From Kineothrix alysoides (lineage in GTDB: Bacteria > Bacillota > Clostridia > Lachnospirales > Lachnospiraceae): DNA of 64,000 nt. The notes beneath the pieces were generated by a model. The model saw only the letters and a list, made by a program, of their open reading frames with translations, was not told where the DNA came from and made no database searches. The translations under genes and the position numbers were made by a program. The number at the start of each line of letters is the position of its first letter. The stretch's first letter is position 1. The stretch is from contig NZ_JPNB01000001.1 of the NCBI RefSeq assembly GCF_000732725.1, forward strand, positions 186,001 to 250,000, in the 5' to 3' direction. This document shows, piece by piece, positions 24,403 to 33,214 of this stretch.

Positions 24403-25066
24403 ATTGGAATTTATGCAGAAATTGGAATCGCTTCTTTCCGATATATCAGACGGAGAAAGGGAAGAGGCATTACAATACTATAATGACTACCTGAACGATG
24501 CAGGAGTAGAGAATGAACAGGAGGTACTTGAGTCCCTCGGTACACCTGAAAAAATAGCGAAGACGATTAAAGAAGGCTTAGGTGATAACGGAACAACCGG
24601 GGAATTTACAGAAACGGGATATAAAGATTATACGGCACAGCACGAAGAAAAAAATGAGGTAATAAAAAAGAAAGAAAAAAGCTCCCTTTCGGGCGGTATG
24701 ATTGCGATAATCGCTATTTTATGTATCTTGGCTTCACCGCTGCTTGTTTCCATAGCGGGAGGTCTTCTGAGTGCCGGAGTGGGAATCTTTGTAGGTGTCC
24801 TGGGCTTTTTCTTCGGAATAGCGTTGGCAGGTATTCTGCTTTTCGTAACGGCTATCGTATTGCTCGTAATAGGAATCGGATGTTTATTCTATGCGCCGCT
24901 GGCAGGAGTTTGCCTGATCGGAGCGAGCTTGTTCGTCGGAGGCCTCTCTCTATTCTTCATCTGGCTTTCCGTTTGGATTTGCTTAAGGGCAATTCCGTGG
25001 CTTATGAGAGTAGTGTCGGACCTGTTCAGCAAGCTATTTAGAAAAAAGGGAGGTGAAAAGGCATGA
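24395..25066 (+). CDS. DUF1700 family membrane protein
   Basis: A 223-residue protein with a helical cytoplasmic N-terminus (MNRLEFMQKLESLLSDISDGEREEALQYYNDYLNDAG, the DUF1700 signature) and three or four membrane segments between about residues 88 and 205. The N-terminal part resembles the cytosolic domain of HAAS-type anti-sigma-like proteins. It overlaps both neighbours (8 bp with padR, 4 bp with the DUF4097 gene), so the genes are translationally coupled. Its biochemical role is not known. Confidence 0.9.
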   Translation: MNRLEFMQKLESLLSDISDGEREEALQYYNDYLNDAGVENEQEVLESLGTPEKIAKTIKEGLGDNGTTGEFTETGYKDYTAQHEEKNEVIKKKEKSSLSGGMIAIIAILCILASPLLVSIAGGLLSAGVGIFVGVLGFFFGIALAGILLFVTAIVLLVIGIGCLFYAPLAGVCLIGASLFVGGLSLFFIWLSVWICLRAIPWLMRVVSDLFSKLFRKKGGEKA

Positions 25067-26085
25067 AGAAATTTACGAAGATTTGTTTGATTACCGCATT
25101 GATTCTGATTTTGGTTGGGGGTACAATATGTGTAATAGGAGTTGTGAGCGGCGGCTGGAAGCAGGTGGATGAAATCGGAGGAAACAGCTCCTGGTCGAAG
25201 ATGTTATACGGAGTATCACATGCCTATACCGGTAATTATTTCGATGATATAGAGGAATGGGCAGACGGCAAAGGGGACTGGATTTCCGATAGTACGGAGT
25301 ATGAGAATTATGGTGATGGCTGGGACTTCGATATGGAAGGCTGGGGCTTTGATGATGCGCAGAACTGGGATTACGATGGAAAGGGAATTGCTGTAGGAAG
25401 TGATTACAGCCAAATCACTGTCGGTGAATCTGGTATAAAGACAATGTACATTTCGATTGGAGGGGCGGCGCTTTATATAAAGGAAGCGCAGGACGGGAAT
25501 TTCGGAATCCAGAAAGAAGGCATGGGAATATATGAATATTATGAGGAGGACGGCGTGCTGCATCTGATAGGAAATTACAAGAACCGCGTAAATGATGGAG
25601 AGAAGGTCTATCTTTATATTCCGGAAGGCGCGCAGTTTGAGAAGGTGGCAATAGCGGAAGGCGCAGGTTTGGCAGACTTAGGAGAATTGGATGCGGATGA
25701 AATTGAATTGCAGATAGGTGCAGGGATGGCGACCTCGGATAAAATTAATTGCAGCAGCTTGAAGGTAGATATCGGTGCCGGAAAAGTGATTTTGGGCGGA
25801 GTGAAAGCGCAGGAACTGGATATGAATGTAGGAGTAGGGCATGCGTATTTGGAAGCTGATATCACGAAGGAAATAAATGTGGATTGCGGACTGGGTGCCG
25901 TAGAGTTGGTGCTTTCGGGTTCAGAGAAGGATTATAACTATAAAGCGAGCTGCGATGCAGGGAGTATTAATATAGGAGATAAGATATATGGTGCTCTGTC
26001 CAGCGATGCGTTTATAGATAACGACGCCGAGAAAGACTGTTCGCTGGAATGCGCTATGGGAAATATTAAAGTATCCTTTGAATAA
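25063..26085 (+). CDS. DUF4097 family beta-helix membrane protein
   Basis: The 340-residue protein has one N-terminal membrane segment (residues 7-27), an acidic aromatic-rich linker (about 45-115) and a C-terminal repetitive beta domain of the DUF4097 family, with repeating patterns such as IELQIGAGMATSD, LKVDIGAGKVILGG and LDMNVGVGHAYLEA. The domain resembles the right-handed beta-helix of putative adhesins and LiaF-like proteins. It lies in the PadR operon and is likely exposed outside the membrane. Confidence 0.88.
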   Translation: MKKFTKICLITALILILVGGTICVIGVVSGGWKQVDEIGGNSSWSKMLYGVSHAYTGNYFDDIEEWADGKGDWISDSTEYENYGDGWDFDMEGWGFDDAQNWDYDGKGIAVGSDYSQITVGESGIKTMYISIGGAALYIKEAQDGNFGIQKEGMGIYEYYEEDGVLHLIGNYKNRVNDGEKVYLYIPEGAQFEKVAIAEGAGLADLGELDADEIELQIGAGMATSDKINCSSLKVDIGAGKVILGGVKAQELDMNVGVGHAYLEADITKEINVDCGLGAVELVLSGSEKDYNYKASCDAGSINIGDKIYGALSSDAFIDNDAEKDCSLECAMGNIKVSFE

Positions 26086-26152
26086 GGAGATAAGCTGTTG
26101 TAAAGAAAAAAGAAATACTTTAAAATAAAAATAAGAAAAGGATGGTAATGAT

Positions 26153-26350
26153 ATGGATAACGATTATAAGAAGTTGACGAGGTCAAAGTTTAACAGGATG
26201 ATTTCCGGTGTTTGCGGAGGACTTGGTAATTATTTGGGGATGGACCCTACGGTAGTGAGGCTGATCTGGTTGATTCTGAGCATAGCCAGCTTTGGAACGG
26301 GATTGATCATATATTTGGTCGCGGCTATTGTTATTCCGGAAGAAGATTAA
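26153..26350 (+). CDS. PspC domain protein
   Basis: A 65-residue protein with the complete PspC domain: KLTRSKFNRMISGVCGGLGNYLGMDPTVVRLIWLILS followed by a second hydrophobic segment and the typical end IVIPEED. PspC proteins sense membrane stress and regulate partners such as the phage-shock or Lia systems. It follows the DUF4097 gene by 67 bp and has its own AAGGATGG site, and probably belongs to the same operon. Confidence 0.92.
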   Translation: MDNDYKKLTRSKFNRMISGVCGGLGNYLGMDPTVVRLIWLILSIASFGTGLIIYLVAAIVIPEED

Positions 26351-26411
26351 TCCTGCAATATTCGCAAGAAAACTAATATTTCGGTAATACAATAATATGG
26401 TTAAAGCCTTT

Positions 26412-26446
26412 TTAAGGGTATTCTCCGTGCAGGAGAATACCCTTAA
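26412..26446. terminator. Bidirectional hairpin between convergent genes
   Basis: TTAAGGGTATTCTCC (26412-26426) is perfectly complementary to 26432-26446, with a 5-base loop. It lies between the convergent PspC and ECF genes, two bases beyond the stop codon of the latter. No long T-run follows in either direction, so it may rely on stem strength or serve to protect RNA ends. Confidence 0.6.
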
Positions 26447-26448
26447 TG

Positions 26449-27033
26449 CTATTTACTGATAGTGAAGAACAGCCCTGACTTTTTAAGTGCCGGGCGCAGA
26501 GCCATATATACGGCAACGGATACGATGGAGGAGGTCACCGCATTGATAGAGGTTGCGGCGATGTTCCATGCGAGAGTGATTTCGGCAGCAGGCTTTCCCA
26601 GAATGAGCAGTTTGTAGTAATAGCCGATGAGAGGATCGAAGATTACATTGAAAAGGAGGCCGCTTACCGCTGCTAACACAGTCCACTTAAATACCTTTTT
26701 CGAATTGGTCTCGGTAGAAATCTTGCCGAATCTATGGGCAATGATGCCTGTTATAAAGCCGATGAAGAACTTGAGCAGGAAGGTCTTGGGAGCGTATACA
26801 ACATAAATAGGGTCCATCAGGTCGCCGATCGTCATGCCGAGAGCACCGCCCAGGCCCCCGGATACCCCGCCGAGAAGCAAAGCGCCGATTACACATACGG
26901 CGTTGCCCAGATGGATTGAAGTGGCATCACCTCCGGGCAATGTGATTTTAATTTGTAAAAAGGTAAATACTACGTAGGATAAAGCTGCAATTAAACCGAT
27001 AAATACAATTTTGTGAACCTTTTCATTTCTCAT
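26449..27033 (-). CDS. ECF transporter S component
   Basis: A 194-residue membrane protein with six hydrophobic segments. The pattern LQIKITLPGGDATSIHLGNAVCVIGALLLGG and MTIGDLMDP matches substrate-binding S components of energy-coupling factor vitamin transporters. The N-terminal end carries the short charged stretch before the first helix. The shared ECF ATPases are not in this window, as expected for group II systems. The vitamin cannot be told from sequence; no known riboswitch is visible upstream. Confidence 0.85.
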   Translation of the reverse strand: MRNEKVHKIVFIGLIAALSYVVFTFLQIKITLPGGDATSIHLGNAVCVIGALLLGGVSGGLGGALGMTIGDLMDPIYVVYAPKTFLLKFFIGFITGIIAHRFGKISTETNSKKVFKWTVLAAVSGLLFNVIFDPLIGYYYKLLILGKPAAEITLAWNIAATSINAVTSSIVSVAVYMALRPALKKSGLFFTISK

Positions 27034-27237
27034 AATGGTTTCTCCTCCTATAATCTAGTTTCGCTATGTATTCATGTTTAAATCACATTATACTCAGAAA
27101 TGGAGCTATAAAAAGTGCCATTTTAAAACTTTTTAACTAGGCCAGTTTGAAATTCCTTCGAGCTGCTTTTAGAACAAGAATCGATGTATATGAAAAAAAG
27201 AATGTGTGGTAGAATGGTATGGAAAGAAAAGAGTTTA

Positions 27238-27261
27238 GTGTGAAAAATAAATTTTTCACAC
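27238..27261. promoter_or_regulatory. 24-bp palindrome upstream of VOC gene
   Basis: GTGTGAAAAAT and ATTTTTCACAC are perfect inverted arms (27238-27248 and 27251-27261) around AA. A TAGAAT hexamer at about 27210 may be the -10 box, so the palindrome would lie in the early transcript or act as an operator. Confidence 0.55.
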
Positions 27262-27318
27262 GCAACTTTGTGCCTCGGCCCAAAGTTTGCAGGTTATGAG
27301 AAAGGCATGGTTATTAAT

Positions 27319-27699
27319 ATGAAATTAAACAAGGTTCATCATGTGGCAATTATTGTTTCCAATTATGAAAAATCAAAACATTTTTACGTGGATTTGTTGG
27401 GATTTGAGGTTATTCGTGAGAATTACAGACAAGAGCGCGGAGATTATAAGCTGGATTTAAAGTTAGGGGATATGGAGCTGGAGTTGTTTGGAATACCGGG
27501 AAGTCCCAAGAGGCCGAGTTACCCGGAGGCTTGCGGGCTGAGGCATCTGGCTTTTAAGGTAGAGAAAATTGAAGAGGTCATAAAAGAATTGAATGGACTT
27601 GGAATCGAAACGGAACCCGTCAGGACGGACACGTTTACGGGGAAAAAGATGACTTTTTTTGCTGACCCTGACGGACTGCCGTTAGAATTGCATGAATAG
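27319..27699 (+). CDS. VOC family protein (glyoxalase-like)
   Basis: The 126-residue protein begins MKLNKVHHVAIIVSNYEKSKHFYVDLLGF and contains RPSYPEACGLRHLAFKVE and a C-terminal FFADPDGLPLELHE, the pattern of the vicinal oxygen chelate family similar to Bacillus YwkD. His8, His75 region and the C-terminal Glu are candidates for metal ligands. The substrate is unknown. An in-frame ATG at 27307 is an alternative start, but the family match begins at 27319. It stands alone behind a 24-bp palindrome. Confidence 0.85.
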   Translation: MKLNKVHHVAIIVSNYEKSKHFYVDLLGFEVIRENYRQERGDYKLDLKLGDMELELFGIPGSPKRPSYPEACGLRHLAFKVEKIEEVIKELNGLGIETEPVRTDTFTGKKMTFFADPDGLPLELHE

Positions 27700-27931
27700 A
27701 GATAGAATCCCGTCCTTTATGCACAGAGTACAAAAGGAAGCAACTGGCAAAAAACAATAATAACGAGACGGGCAACCAGTTGATAAGTAATGTAAAAACA
27801 AAATATGCTTGTGTAACCGTTATTGGGATTCATTGTCAGACGCAAAATAAATGGTACAATAAACATCACAAATTAATTCTTCGTTTAGAGAATTAATAAA
27901 ATGTATACCAGTGTTAATATCCGCTATGAAT

Positions 27932-27940
27932 GGGGGGGGG
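27932..27940 (+). repeat. Nine-G homopolymer in ribosome binding region
   Basis: A run of nine G lies six bases before the ATG at 27946, at the place of the ribosome binding site. It is also inside the frame of an alternative upstream start at 27901. Confidence 0.9.
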
Positions 27941-27945
27941 TACTG

Positions 27946-28764
27946 ATGATACAAATAAGCAAAGATATAAAGATAAAAGATGTAGCAAATGTCGTAAATG
28001 AAAAATCCCCGAGCTTTTCTGGTATTGTGAACCAGGAATGTAAGGGTACGTTATGGGTTGACAATATTGAAGAACCAAGAGTTGCAATTGCCGAGTCCTA
28101 TGCAGTAGGAAGTTTTGCATTTCTTGGCACATATAAAACAAATGAAGACTTTTCAGATTTAAAAGATTTTTTGGAAAATGATTTATTTCATCACTTAAAG
28201 GAAAAGGGATATAAATGTTTTGAATTTTCTATTGAAAGTGAAAATATATACAAGAATATTTTAGAAATCTTTAAAAATAAATCAATCCAAACAGAAAAAG
28301 AATTCTCGTTCCGAGTCAATAAAATACCTGAAAAAAATCAGGATATTCCCAAAGGATATCAGCTAAGAAAAGTAGATGATATATTCTGGAATATGTTAAC
28401 AGAAAATGAATTTGAAAATGAAGATTTATTAAAAGTTCGGTTGTTGGAATCATGGTACTCATTTGAAGAATTTAAGAATAAAAGTATTGCATATTGCATT
28501 ATTTTAGATAGAAGAATCGTTGCTGTAATGGTTGGAACTGCATGTTTTAAAAATGTAATAGCAATAGATATTGAAACAGAAGAGAAGCATAGAAGAAAGG
28601 GGTTGGCTTATGCGATGGCGATAGAATTCATAAACGATTGCTTGAGAAATGGACTTATTCCACAATGGGATTGTGTTGAATCAAACCCCAATTCATACAA
28701 TATGGCCGGAAAATTAGGATTTGAGAAAATAAATGAAAATACAGTCTATTGGTTCAATATTTAA
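27946..28764 (+). CDS. GNAT acetyltransferase (PF12746-like)
   Basis: A 272-residue protein with an N-terminal domain of unknown type and a C-terminal GNAT domain: IAIDIETEEKHRRKGLAYAMAIEFINDCLRNGLIPQWDCVESNPNSYNMAGKLGFEK. This organisation matches the GNAT_acetyltran group and is related to the 352-residue protein at 40917. The acceptor is unknown. The start is taken at 27946, just after a run of nine G; an upstream ATG at 27901 in the same frame would add 15 residues with no family similarity. Its composition is AT-rich. Confidence 0.82.
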   Translation: MIQISKDIKIKDVANVVNEKSPSFSGIVNQECKGTLWVDNIEEPRVAIAESYAVGSFAFLGTYKTNEDFSDLKDFLENDLFHHLKEKGYKCFEFSIESENIYKNILEIFKNKSIQTEKEFSFRVNKIPEKNQDIPKGYQLRKVDDIFWNMLTENEFENEDLLKVRLLESWYSFEEFKNKSIAYCIILDRRIVAVMVGTACFKNVIAIDIETEEKHRRKGLAYAMAIEFINDCLRNGLIPQWDCVESNPNSYNMAGKLGFEKINENTVYWFNI

Positions 28765-28850
28765 TGGAAAAGATTTATGATAAGCAACTTCTGATTCATT
28801 TCCTATTAGGAAAAAAGGTTAATATTTTCTGCAAAAATACTGAATAATAC

Positions 28851-28901
28851 TTGACAAGACATGGATTATAAGATATATAATAAATAACAGTAATCATTAC
28901 T
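28851..28901 (+). promoter_or_regulatory. ahpC promoter with palindromic operator candidate
   Basis: TTGACA (28851-28856) and TATATA (28874-28879) are spaced by 17 bp. The palindrome AGTAATCATTACT (28889-28901) overlaps the expected start site and contains TAATNATTA, the core of the PerR/Fur-family box. A second, poorer match, TTATAAGATATATAA, overlaps the -10 region. PerR-type control of ahpC-ahpF is known in Firmicutes. Confidence 0.5.
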
Positions 28902-28950
28902 ATTATTGAGAAATATATCAAAATAATAATTAATTTAGGAGGTCAAAATT

Positions 28951-29514
28951 ATGTCATTAATTGGAAAAGAAGTACAGCAATTTAAAGCGCAGGCTTATCA
29001 GAATGGAAAGTTCATTGAAGTTACAGAGGAAAATTTTAAAGGGAAATGGAGCATTGTTTGCTTTTATCCGGCAGATTTCACATTTGTGTGCCCGACTGAA
29101 CTCGAAGATTTACAAAATAATTATGAGGAACTGAAGAATTTAGGGGCAGAAGTATATTCTGTTTCTACAGATACGCATTTTACGCATAAGGCATGGCATG
29201 ACAGTTCAGAAGCTATTAAGAAGATAACTTATATTATGATTGGAGACCCTTCTCATGCATTATCACGTAATTTTGATGTTTTAATAGAGGCGGATGGACT
29301 TGCAGACCGCGGAACCTTTATTATTGATCCGGACGGCATTATTCAATCGGTGGAAATTAATGCAGGAAGTATCGGGCGTGATGCGGGTATTCTTATTGAC
29401 AAGGTGAAAGCCGCTCAATATGTCAGAAAAAATCCGGGAGAAGTCTGCCCTGCAAAATGGAAAGAAGGCTCTGCTACGCTAAAACCAAGCCTGGATCTTG
29501 TAGGTAAAATTTAA
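28951..29514 (+). CDS. ahpC: Alkyl hydroperoxide reductase peroxiredoxin subunit
   Basis: A 187-residue two-cysteine peroxiredoxin. The peroxidatic Cys47 is in FTFVCPTE and the resolving Cys166 in GEVCPAKW, with the YF-like C-terminal stretch replaced by the common [11 protein letters not shown] ending. It reduces hydrogen peroxide and organic peroxides and is recycled by AhpF, encoded 11 bp downstream. It has an AGGAGG ribosome binding site seven bases before the ATG. In an anaerobe this pair is a main oxygen-defence system. Confidence 0.97.
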   Translation: MSLIGKEVQQFKAQAYQNGKFIEVTEENFKGKWSIVCFYPADFTFVCPTELEDLQNNYEELKNLGAEVYSVSTDTHFTHKAWHDSSEAIKKITYIMIGDPSHALSRNFDVLIEADGLADRGTFIIDPDGIIQSVEINAGSIGRDAGILIDKVKAAQYVRKNPGEVCPAKWKEGSATLKPSLDLVGKI

Positions 29515-29525
29515 GGAGAGATATT

Positions 29526-31055
29526 ATGATACTAGATGCGGATATAAAAGAACAATTGGCAGAGTATCTTAAGCTTATGGAAAATGAGGTTCTGATTAAG
29601 GTAAGTCATGGAACGGACCAAGTTTCCAATGATATGGTGGATTTAGTAAATGAATTAGCTGCCATGTCATCCCAAATTAAGATAGAGCGTTCTGACTTGT
29701 CTAAAACGCCGAGCTTTAGTATCAATCGTGTTGGTGAAGAAACTGGAATAACCTTTGCGGGTATTCCTTTAGGTCATGAGTTCACATCTTTGGTGCTGGC
29801 ACTTTTGCAGGTGAGTGGAAGAACCCCTAAAGTGGATGAGAAGATAATTGAACAGATTAAAGGAATTGTGGGCGAATATCATTTTGAGTCTTATATTAGT
29901 TTAAGCTGCCATAACTGCCCAGAGGTAGTGCAGGCTCTTAATGTAATGAGCGTGCTTAATCCGGGTATTACTCATACAATGATTGATGGTGGAGTGTTTA
30001 AAGATGAGGTAGAAAGCAAGAATATTATGGCGGTGCCTTCTGTTTATTTAAACGGAGAACCTTTTAGCACCGGGAGAATGGCGATAGAAGAAATACTTGC
30101 CAAACTGGGCAGCACTGCTGACATATCTGAATTCTATGACAGAGAACCATATGAAGTGTTGGTGATAGGCGGTGGTCCGGCGGGATCCAGTGCAGCCATC
30201 TATGCGGCAAGAAAAGGGATTCGAACCGGAATTGTTGCAGAGAGATTTGGAGGTCAGGTAAGAGATACCTTAGGTATAGAGAACTTTATAAGCATAAAGC
30301 ATATTGAAGGCTCGAGGCTTTCTGATAATCTGGAAGCCCATGTAAAAGATTATAATGTAGATGTTATGATGCCGCAGCGTGCAAAAAGTTTAAAAAAGAA
30401 AGAATATGTAGAGGTTGAACTGGAAAACGGAGCAACTTTGAAAAGTAAAACAGTAATTCTTTCCACGGGTGCACGCTGGCGCAATGTCGGCGTACCGGGT
30501 GAAATTGAATATAAAAATAAGGGAGTTGCTTATTGCCCTCATTGTGACGGGCCTCTATTCAAAGGAAAGCGTGTTGTTGTCATTGGAGGCGGGAACTCCG
30601 GAATTGAAGCAGCCATTGATTTGGCAGGTATTGTAAATCATGTAACAGTTCTTGAGTTTATGCCGGAATTAAAAGCGGATGCGGTACTTCAAGAGCGCTT
30701 ATATTCACTGCCTAATGTAACCGTCTATAAAAATGTTCAAACGAAAGAAATTATAGGAACCGATAAGGTAAATGGAATCACTTATATAGACAGGGGCACA
30801 CAAGAAGAACATCACATTGAACTGCAGGGTGTGTTCGTTCAGATTGGATTGGTACCTAATACAGAGTGGCTGGGAGATAGTGTGGAGCGTAATCGTATTG
30901 GTGAAATCATAGTGGATAATCACAATGCTACTAGTATTCCGGGAGTATTTGCAGCGGGAGATTGTACCAACAGTCCATATAAACAGATAATTATATCTAT
31001 GGGCTCCGGTGCTAATGCGGCGTTAGGTGCATTTGATTATTTGATTCGGAACTAG
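29526..31055 (+). CDS. ahpF: Alkyl hydroperoxide reductase flavoprotein subunit
   Basis: The 509-residue protein has an N-terminal double thioredoxin-fold domain with CHNC (Cys128 and Cys131), an FAD-binding stretch VIGGGPAGSSAAIYAARKG, the redox-active CPHC (Cys337 and Cys340) and an NAD-binding VVVIGGGNSGIEAAID. This is the complete AhpF domain order. It transfers electrons from NADH through both disulfides to AhpC. The end has FAAGDCTNSPYKQIIISMGSGA, the second FAD contact. It is followed by a good terminator. Confidence 0.97.
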   Translation: MILDADIKEQLAEYLKLMENEVLIKVSHGTDQVSNDMVDLVNELAAMSSQIKIERSDLSKTPSFSINRVGEETGITFAGIPLGHEFTSLVLALLQVSGRTPKVDEKIIEQIKGIVGEYHFESYISLSCHNCPEVVQALNVMSVLNPGITHTMIDGGVFKDEVESKNIMAVPSVYLNGEPFSTGRMAIEEILAKLGSTADISEFYDREPYEVLVIGGGPAGSSAAIYAARKGIRTGIVAERFGGQVRDTLGIENFISIKHIEGSRLSDNLEAHVKDYNVDVMMPQRAKSLKKKEYVEVELENGATLKSKTVILSTGARWRNVGVPGEIEYKNKGVAYCPHCDGPLFKGKRVVVIGGGNSGIEAAIDLAGIVNHVTVLEFMPELKADAVLQERLYSLPNVTVYKNVQTKEIIGTDKVNGITYIDRGTQEEHHIELQGVFVQIGLVPNTEWLGDSVERNRIGEIIVDNHNATSIPGVFAAGDCTNSPYKQIIISMGSGANAALGAFDYLIRN

Positions 31056-31104
31056 GGAATATTCTTTAATTAAAAAATAAAAGATAAATAAGAAGTAACT
31101 TTAA

Positions 31105-31135
31105 AGATTAGGACACCAAAAGTCCTAATCTTTTT
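31105..31135 (+). terminator. Rho-independent terminator of ahpCF
   Basis: AGATTAGGAC (31105-31114) pairs with GTCCTAATCT (31122-31131), followed by a run of T. Confidence 0.92.
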
Positions 31136-31162
31136 ATATTACAATAAATTCTTTCATCAAGG

Positions 31163-31241
31163 TGACAAAAGTCATCCCCAAAAAAGTGACTTCTTTCACT
31201 TTAGACCGTTTACTTGATTTGTTAATATACATAAGTAGAAT
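31163..31241 (+). promoter_or_regulatory. Promoter with two small palindromes before ABC operon
   Basis: TGACAAAAGTCA (31163-31174) and AAAGTGA-N6-TCACTTT (31183-31202) are inverted repeats lying just upstream of a promoter TTGATT (31214-31219), 16 bp, TAGAAT (31236-31241). They are candidate sites for the NarL-type regulator encoded at the end of the cluster. Confidence 0.5.
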
Positions 31242-31295
31242 AGGTGGACAGGAAACAAGGCGGAAAGAAGCAAAGAAAGAGAGGAAGCTTTATAT

Positions 31296-32078
31296 ATGGA
31301 GGAAACAGTATTAAAACTACAGGGATTAACAAAAAAATATGACAACAAACCGGTGGTAGACCATATTTCTATGGAAATAAAGAAAGGCGAAATTTTCGGA
31401 CTTTTAGGACCTAACGGGGCCGGAAAAAGTACTACCATGAATATGATCTGTGCGCTGACCAAGCCTACGGCCGGTTCCGTCCGGATTTTTTCCAAAGAAA
31501 TGAATACGGTCTTAAATACGCGGCAGATCAGAAGGCGTATCGGTTATATACCTCAGGATATTGCTATTCATGGAAATTTGAAGGCGTGGGAAAATGTAGA
31601 ACTTTTCACATCGCTATACGGATTAAAAGGAAAAGAGTTAAAGGATGCGGTCGGTGAGGCTCTGGAATTCGTTGGCTTAAGCGAACACAGAAATGATTAT
31701 GCCAAGAATTTCTCGGGTGGAATGAAAAGGAGGCTTAATATTGCTTGTGCACTTGGACATAATCCGGAGCTCTTGTTTTTTGACGAGCCTACGGTAGGAA
31801 TTGACCCTCAGTCGAGAAATTTTATTTTAAAAAAGATAAAATACATTAACAGCCAAGGCGCAACCGTTATTTATACCAGCCACTACATGGAAGAAATTGA
31901 AGCAATCTGTACGAGGATCGCAATTATGGATAATGGAAAGATCATTGCGGTAGGCACGAAGGAAGAATTGGTTTCTCTTGTAACAGATGACTTATCGGCA
32001 AATATGTCTCTTGAGGAAGTGTTCCTTACGCTGACAGGGAAAAAACTAAGAGATTATGCGGAGGGGGATAAAGCGTGA
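31296..32078 (+). CDS. ABC transporter ATP-binding protein
   Basis: A 260-residue ATPase with Walker A GPNGAGKST, signature FSGGMKRRLNIACAL, Walker B LLFFDEPTVGIDP and YTSHYMEE. It resembles the NatA/DrrA-like drug exporters. It overlaps the first permease gene by 4 bp and forms a transporter with two ABC-2 permeases. A histidine kinase and response regulator follow, so the transporter is likely induced by a cell-envelope or peptide signal. Confidence 0.94.
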   Translation: MEETVLKLQGLTKKYDNKPVVDHISMEIKKGEIFGLLGPNGAGKSTTMNMICALTKPTAGSVRIFSKEMNTVLNTRQIRRRIGYIPQDIAIHGNLKAWENVELFTSLYGLKGKELKDAVGEALEFVGLSEHRNDYAKNFSGGMKRRLNIACALGHNPELLFFDEPTVGIDPQSRNFILKKIKYINSQGATVIYTSHYMEEIEAICTRIAIMDNGKIIAVGTKEELVSLVTDDLSANMSLEEVFLTLTGKKLRDYAEGDKA

Positions 32079-33211
32079 TGCCATGGGTTTTAATAAAAAA
32101 TAATTTAAAATTGATGCTGAAGAATAAGTGGATTTTGTTTTTTATGACGGCACTGCCTCTTATGGTTATGGCATTACTGGCATCGGTTTTTGAAGATATG
32201 CTGGGAAAAGATACGGCCATTGAAAAAATAGCTGTCGGATATGCCATTCATATCGAAAATGAGGAAGAAGAGCAAAGCTTTCGGGAAGCTTTTGAAACTT
32301 TCGTAGAGGGCTGTGAAGAAAATGATATTTACCTGCAAGAATATGAAGCGACGGAATACAAAGACCTGTTGGAAAAGAAAGCAACGGATATATTTCTTCT
32401 TGTTACGGATAAAGAAATGATAATTTACGGTTCAGAAGATAAGAAGATAGAAACAATGGTACTAAACAGTGCGTTGGCTTCGTTTGACAAGATGATTCAC
32501 AGCGTAAAGGTATTGAAAGAATATTTGACGGAGAATCCGGAAAAGGTACAAAATCTTAAGGAGACACAATTGCCGGATAAAGATTATATAAAGGCAGAAA
32601 GACTTGCTGTTAATCCGTTGCCTTCCGCTATGGACTATTACGGAATCATTGAAGTCGTTTATTTTGCATGGGCAGGTATGGTTTCTTTGTCGGTGGTCAT
32701 TTCCAATGAAAGAAAAAATAAAATAGAAAACAGACTCCAGATCGCACCGGTATCAAAACTTTCTTTATATTTGGGGAAAGTAGTGCCCTGTGTGTTGGCA
32801 ACAGCGGTAGAGCTTGGAATTACCATGGGATTATCCATAATGCTTTTTGGAGTGCATTGGGGGAAGATACCAGCTTCGCTCGGCATTCTTCTGCTTCTCT
32901 GCATAGCTTCCGGTACGGTAGGGGTGCTCTTGTTCTATCTCTTTAAAAGTGTGGTAGTAAGTATTGTGGCAGGCTATCTTGGCCTGATGACGATAGGATT
33001 TTTAGGAGGTACCTTTAATATGTATATGTATGCATATCCGGAACATGTGCAAAAGTTATCGGTACAATATTATGTTAATCGAACGCTTGTAGAGTACTCG
33101 ACAATGGGAGACAGTGCATATGCTTCAGGCTGTATCACTTTTCTGACGGTAATCATTTTGATAAGTACGACGCTTGGCATGTTTGTTATGAATAAGAGAA
33201 TGGAGGTTTAA
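32075..33211 (+). CDS. ABC-2 type permease, first subunit
   Basis: A 378-residue protein with one membrane segment near the N-terminus (about residues 19-37), an extracytoplasmic domain of about 150 residues, and five or six segments from about residue 190 to the end, the plan of YhgE/Pip-like or ABC-2 membrane type 3 permeases. It has the typical SVVISNERKNKIENRLQIAPVSKLSLYLGKVVP elbow. It forms a heterodimer with the next protein in the predicted exporter. Confidence 0.88.
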   Translation: MMPWVLIKNNLKLMLKNKWILFFMTALPLMVMALLASVFEDMLGKDTAIEKIAVGYAIHIENEEEEQSFREAFETFVEGCEENDIYLQEYEATEYKDLLEKKATDIFLLVTDKEMIIYGSEDKKIETMVLNSALASFDKMIHSVKVLKEYLTENPEKVQNLKETQLPDKDYIKAERLAVNPLPSAMDYYGIIEVVYFAWAGMVSLSVVISNERKNKIENRLQIAPVSKLSLYLGKVVPCVLATAVELGITMGLSIMLFGVHWGKIPASLGILLLLCIASGTVGVLLFYLFKSVVVSIVAGYLGLMTIGFLGGTFNMYMYAYPEHVQKLSVQYYVNRTLVEYSTMGDSAYASGCITFLTVIILISTTLGMFVMNKRMEV

Positions 33212-33214
33212 GAA

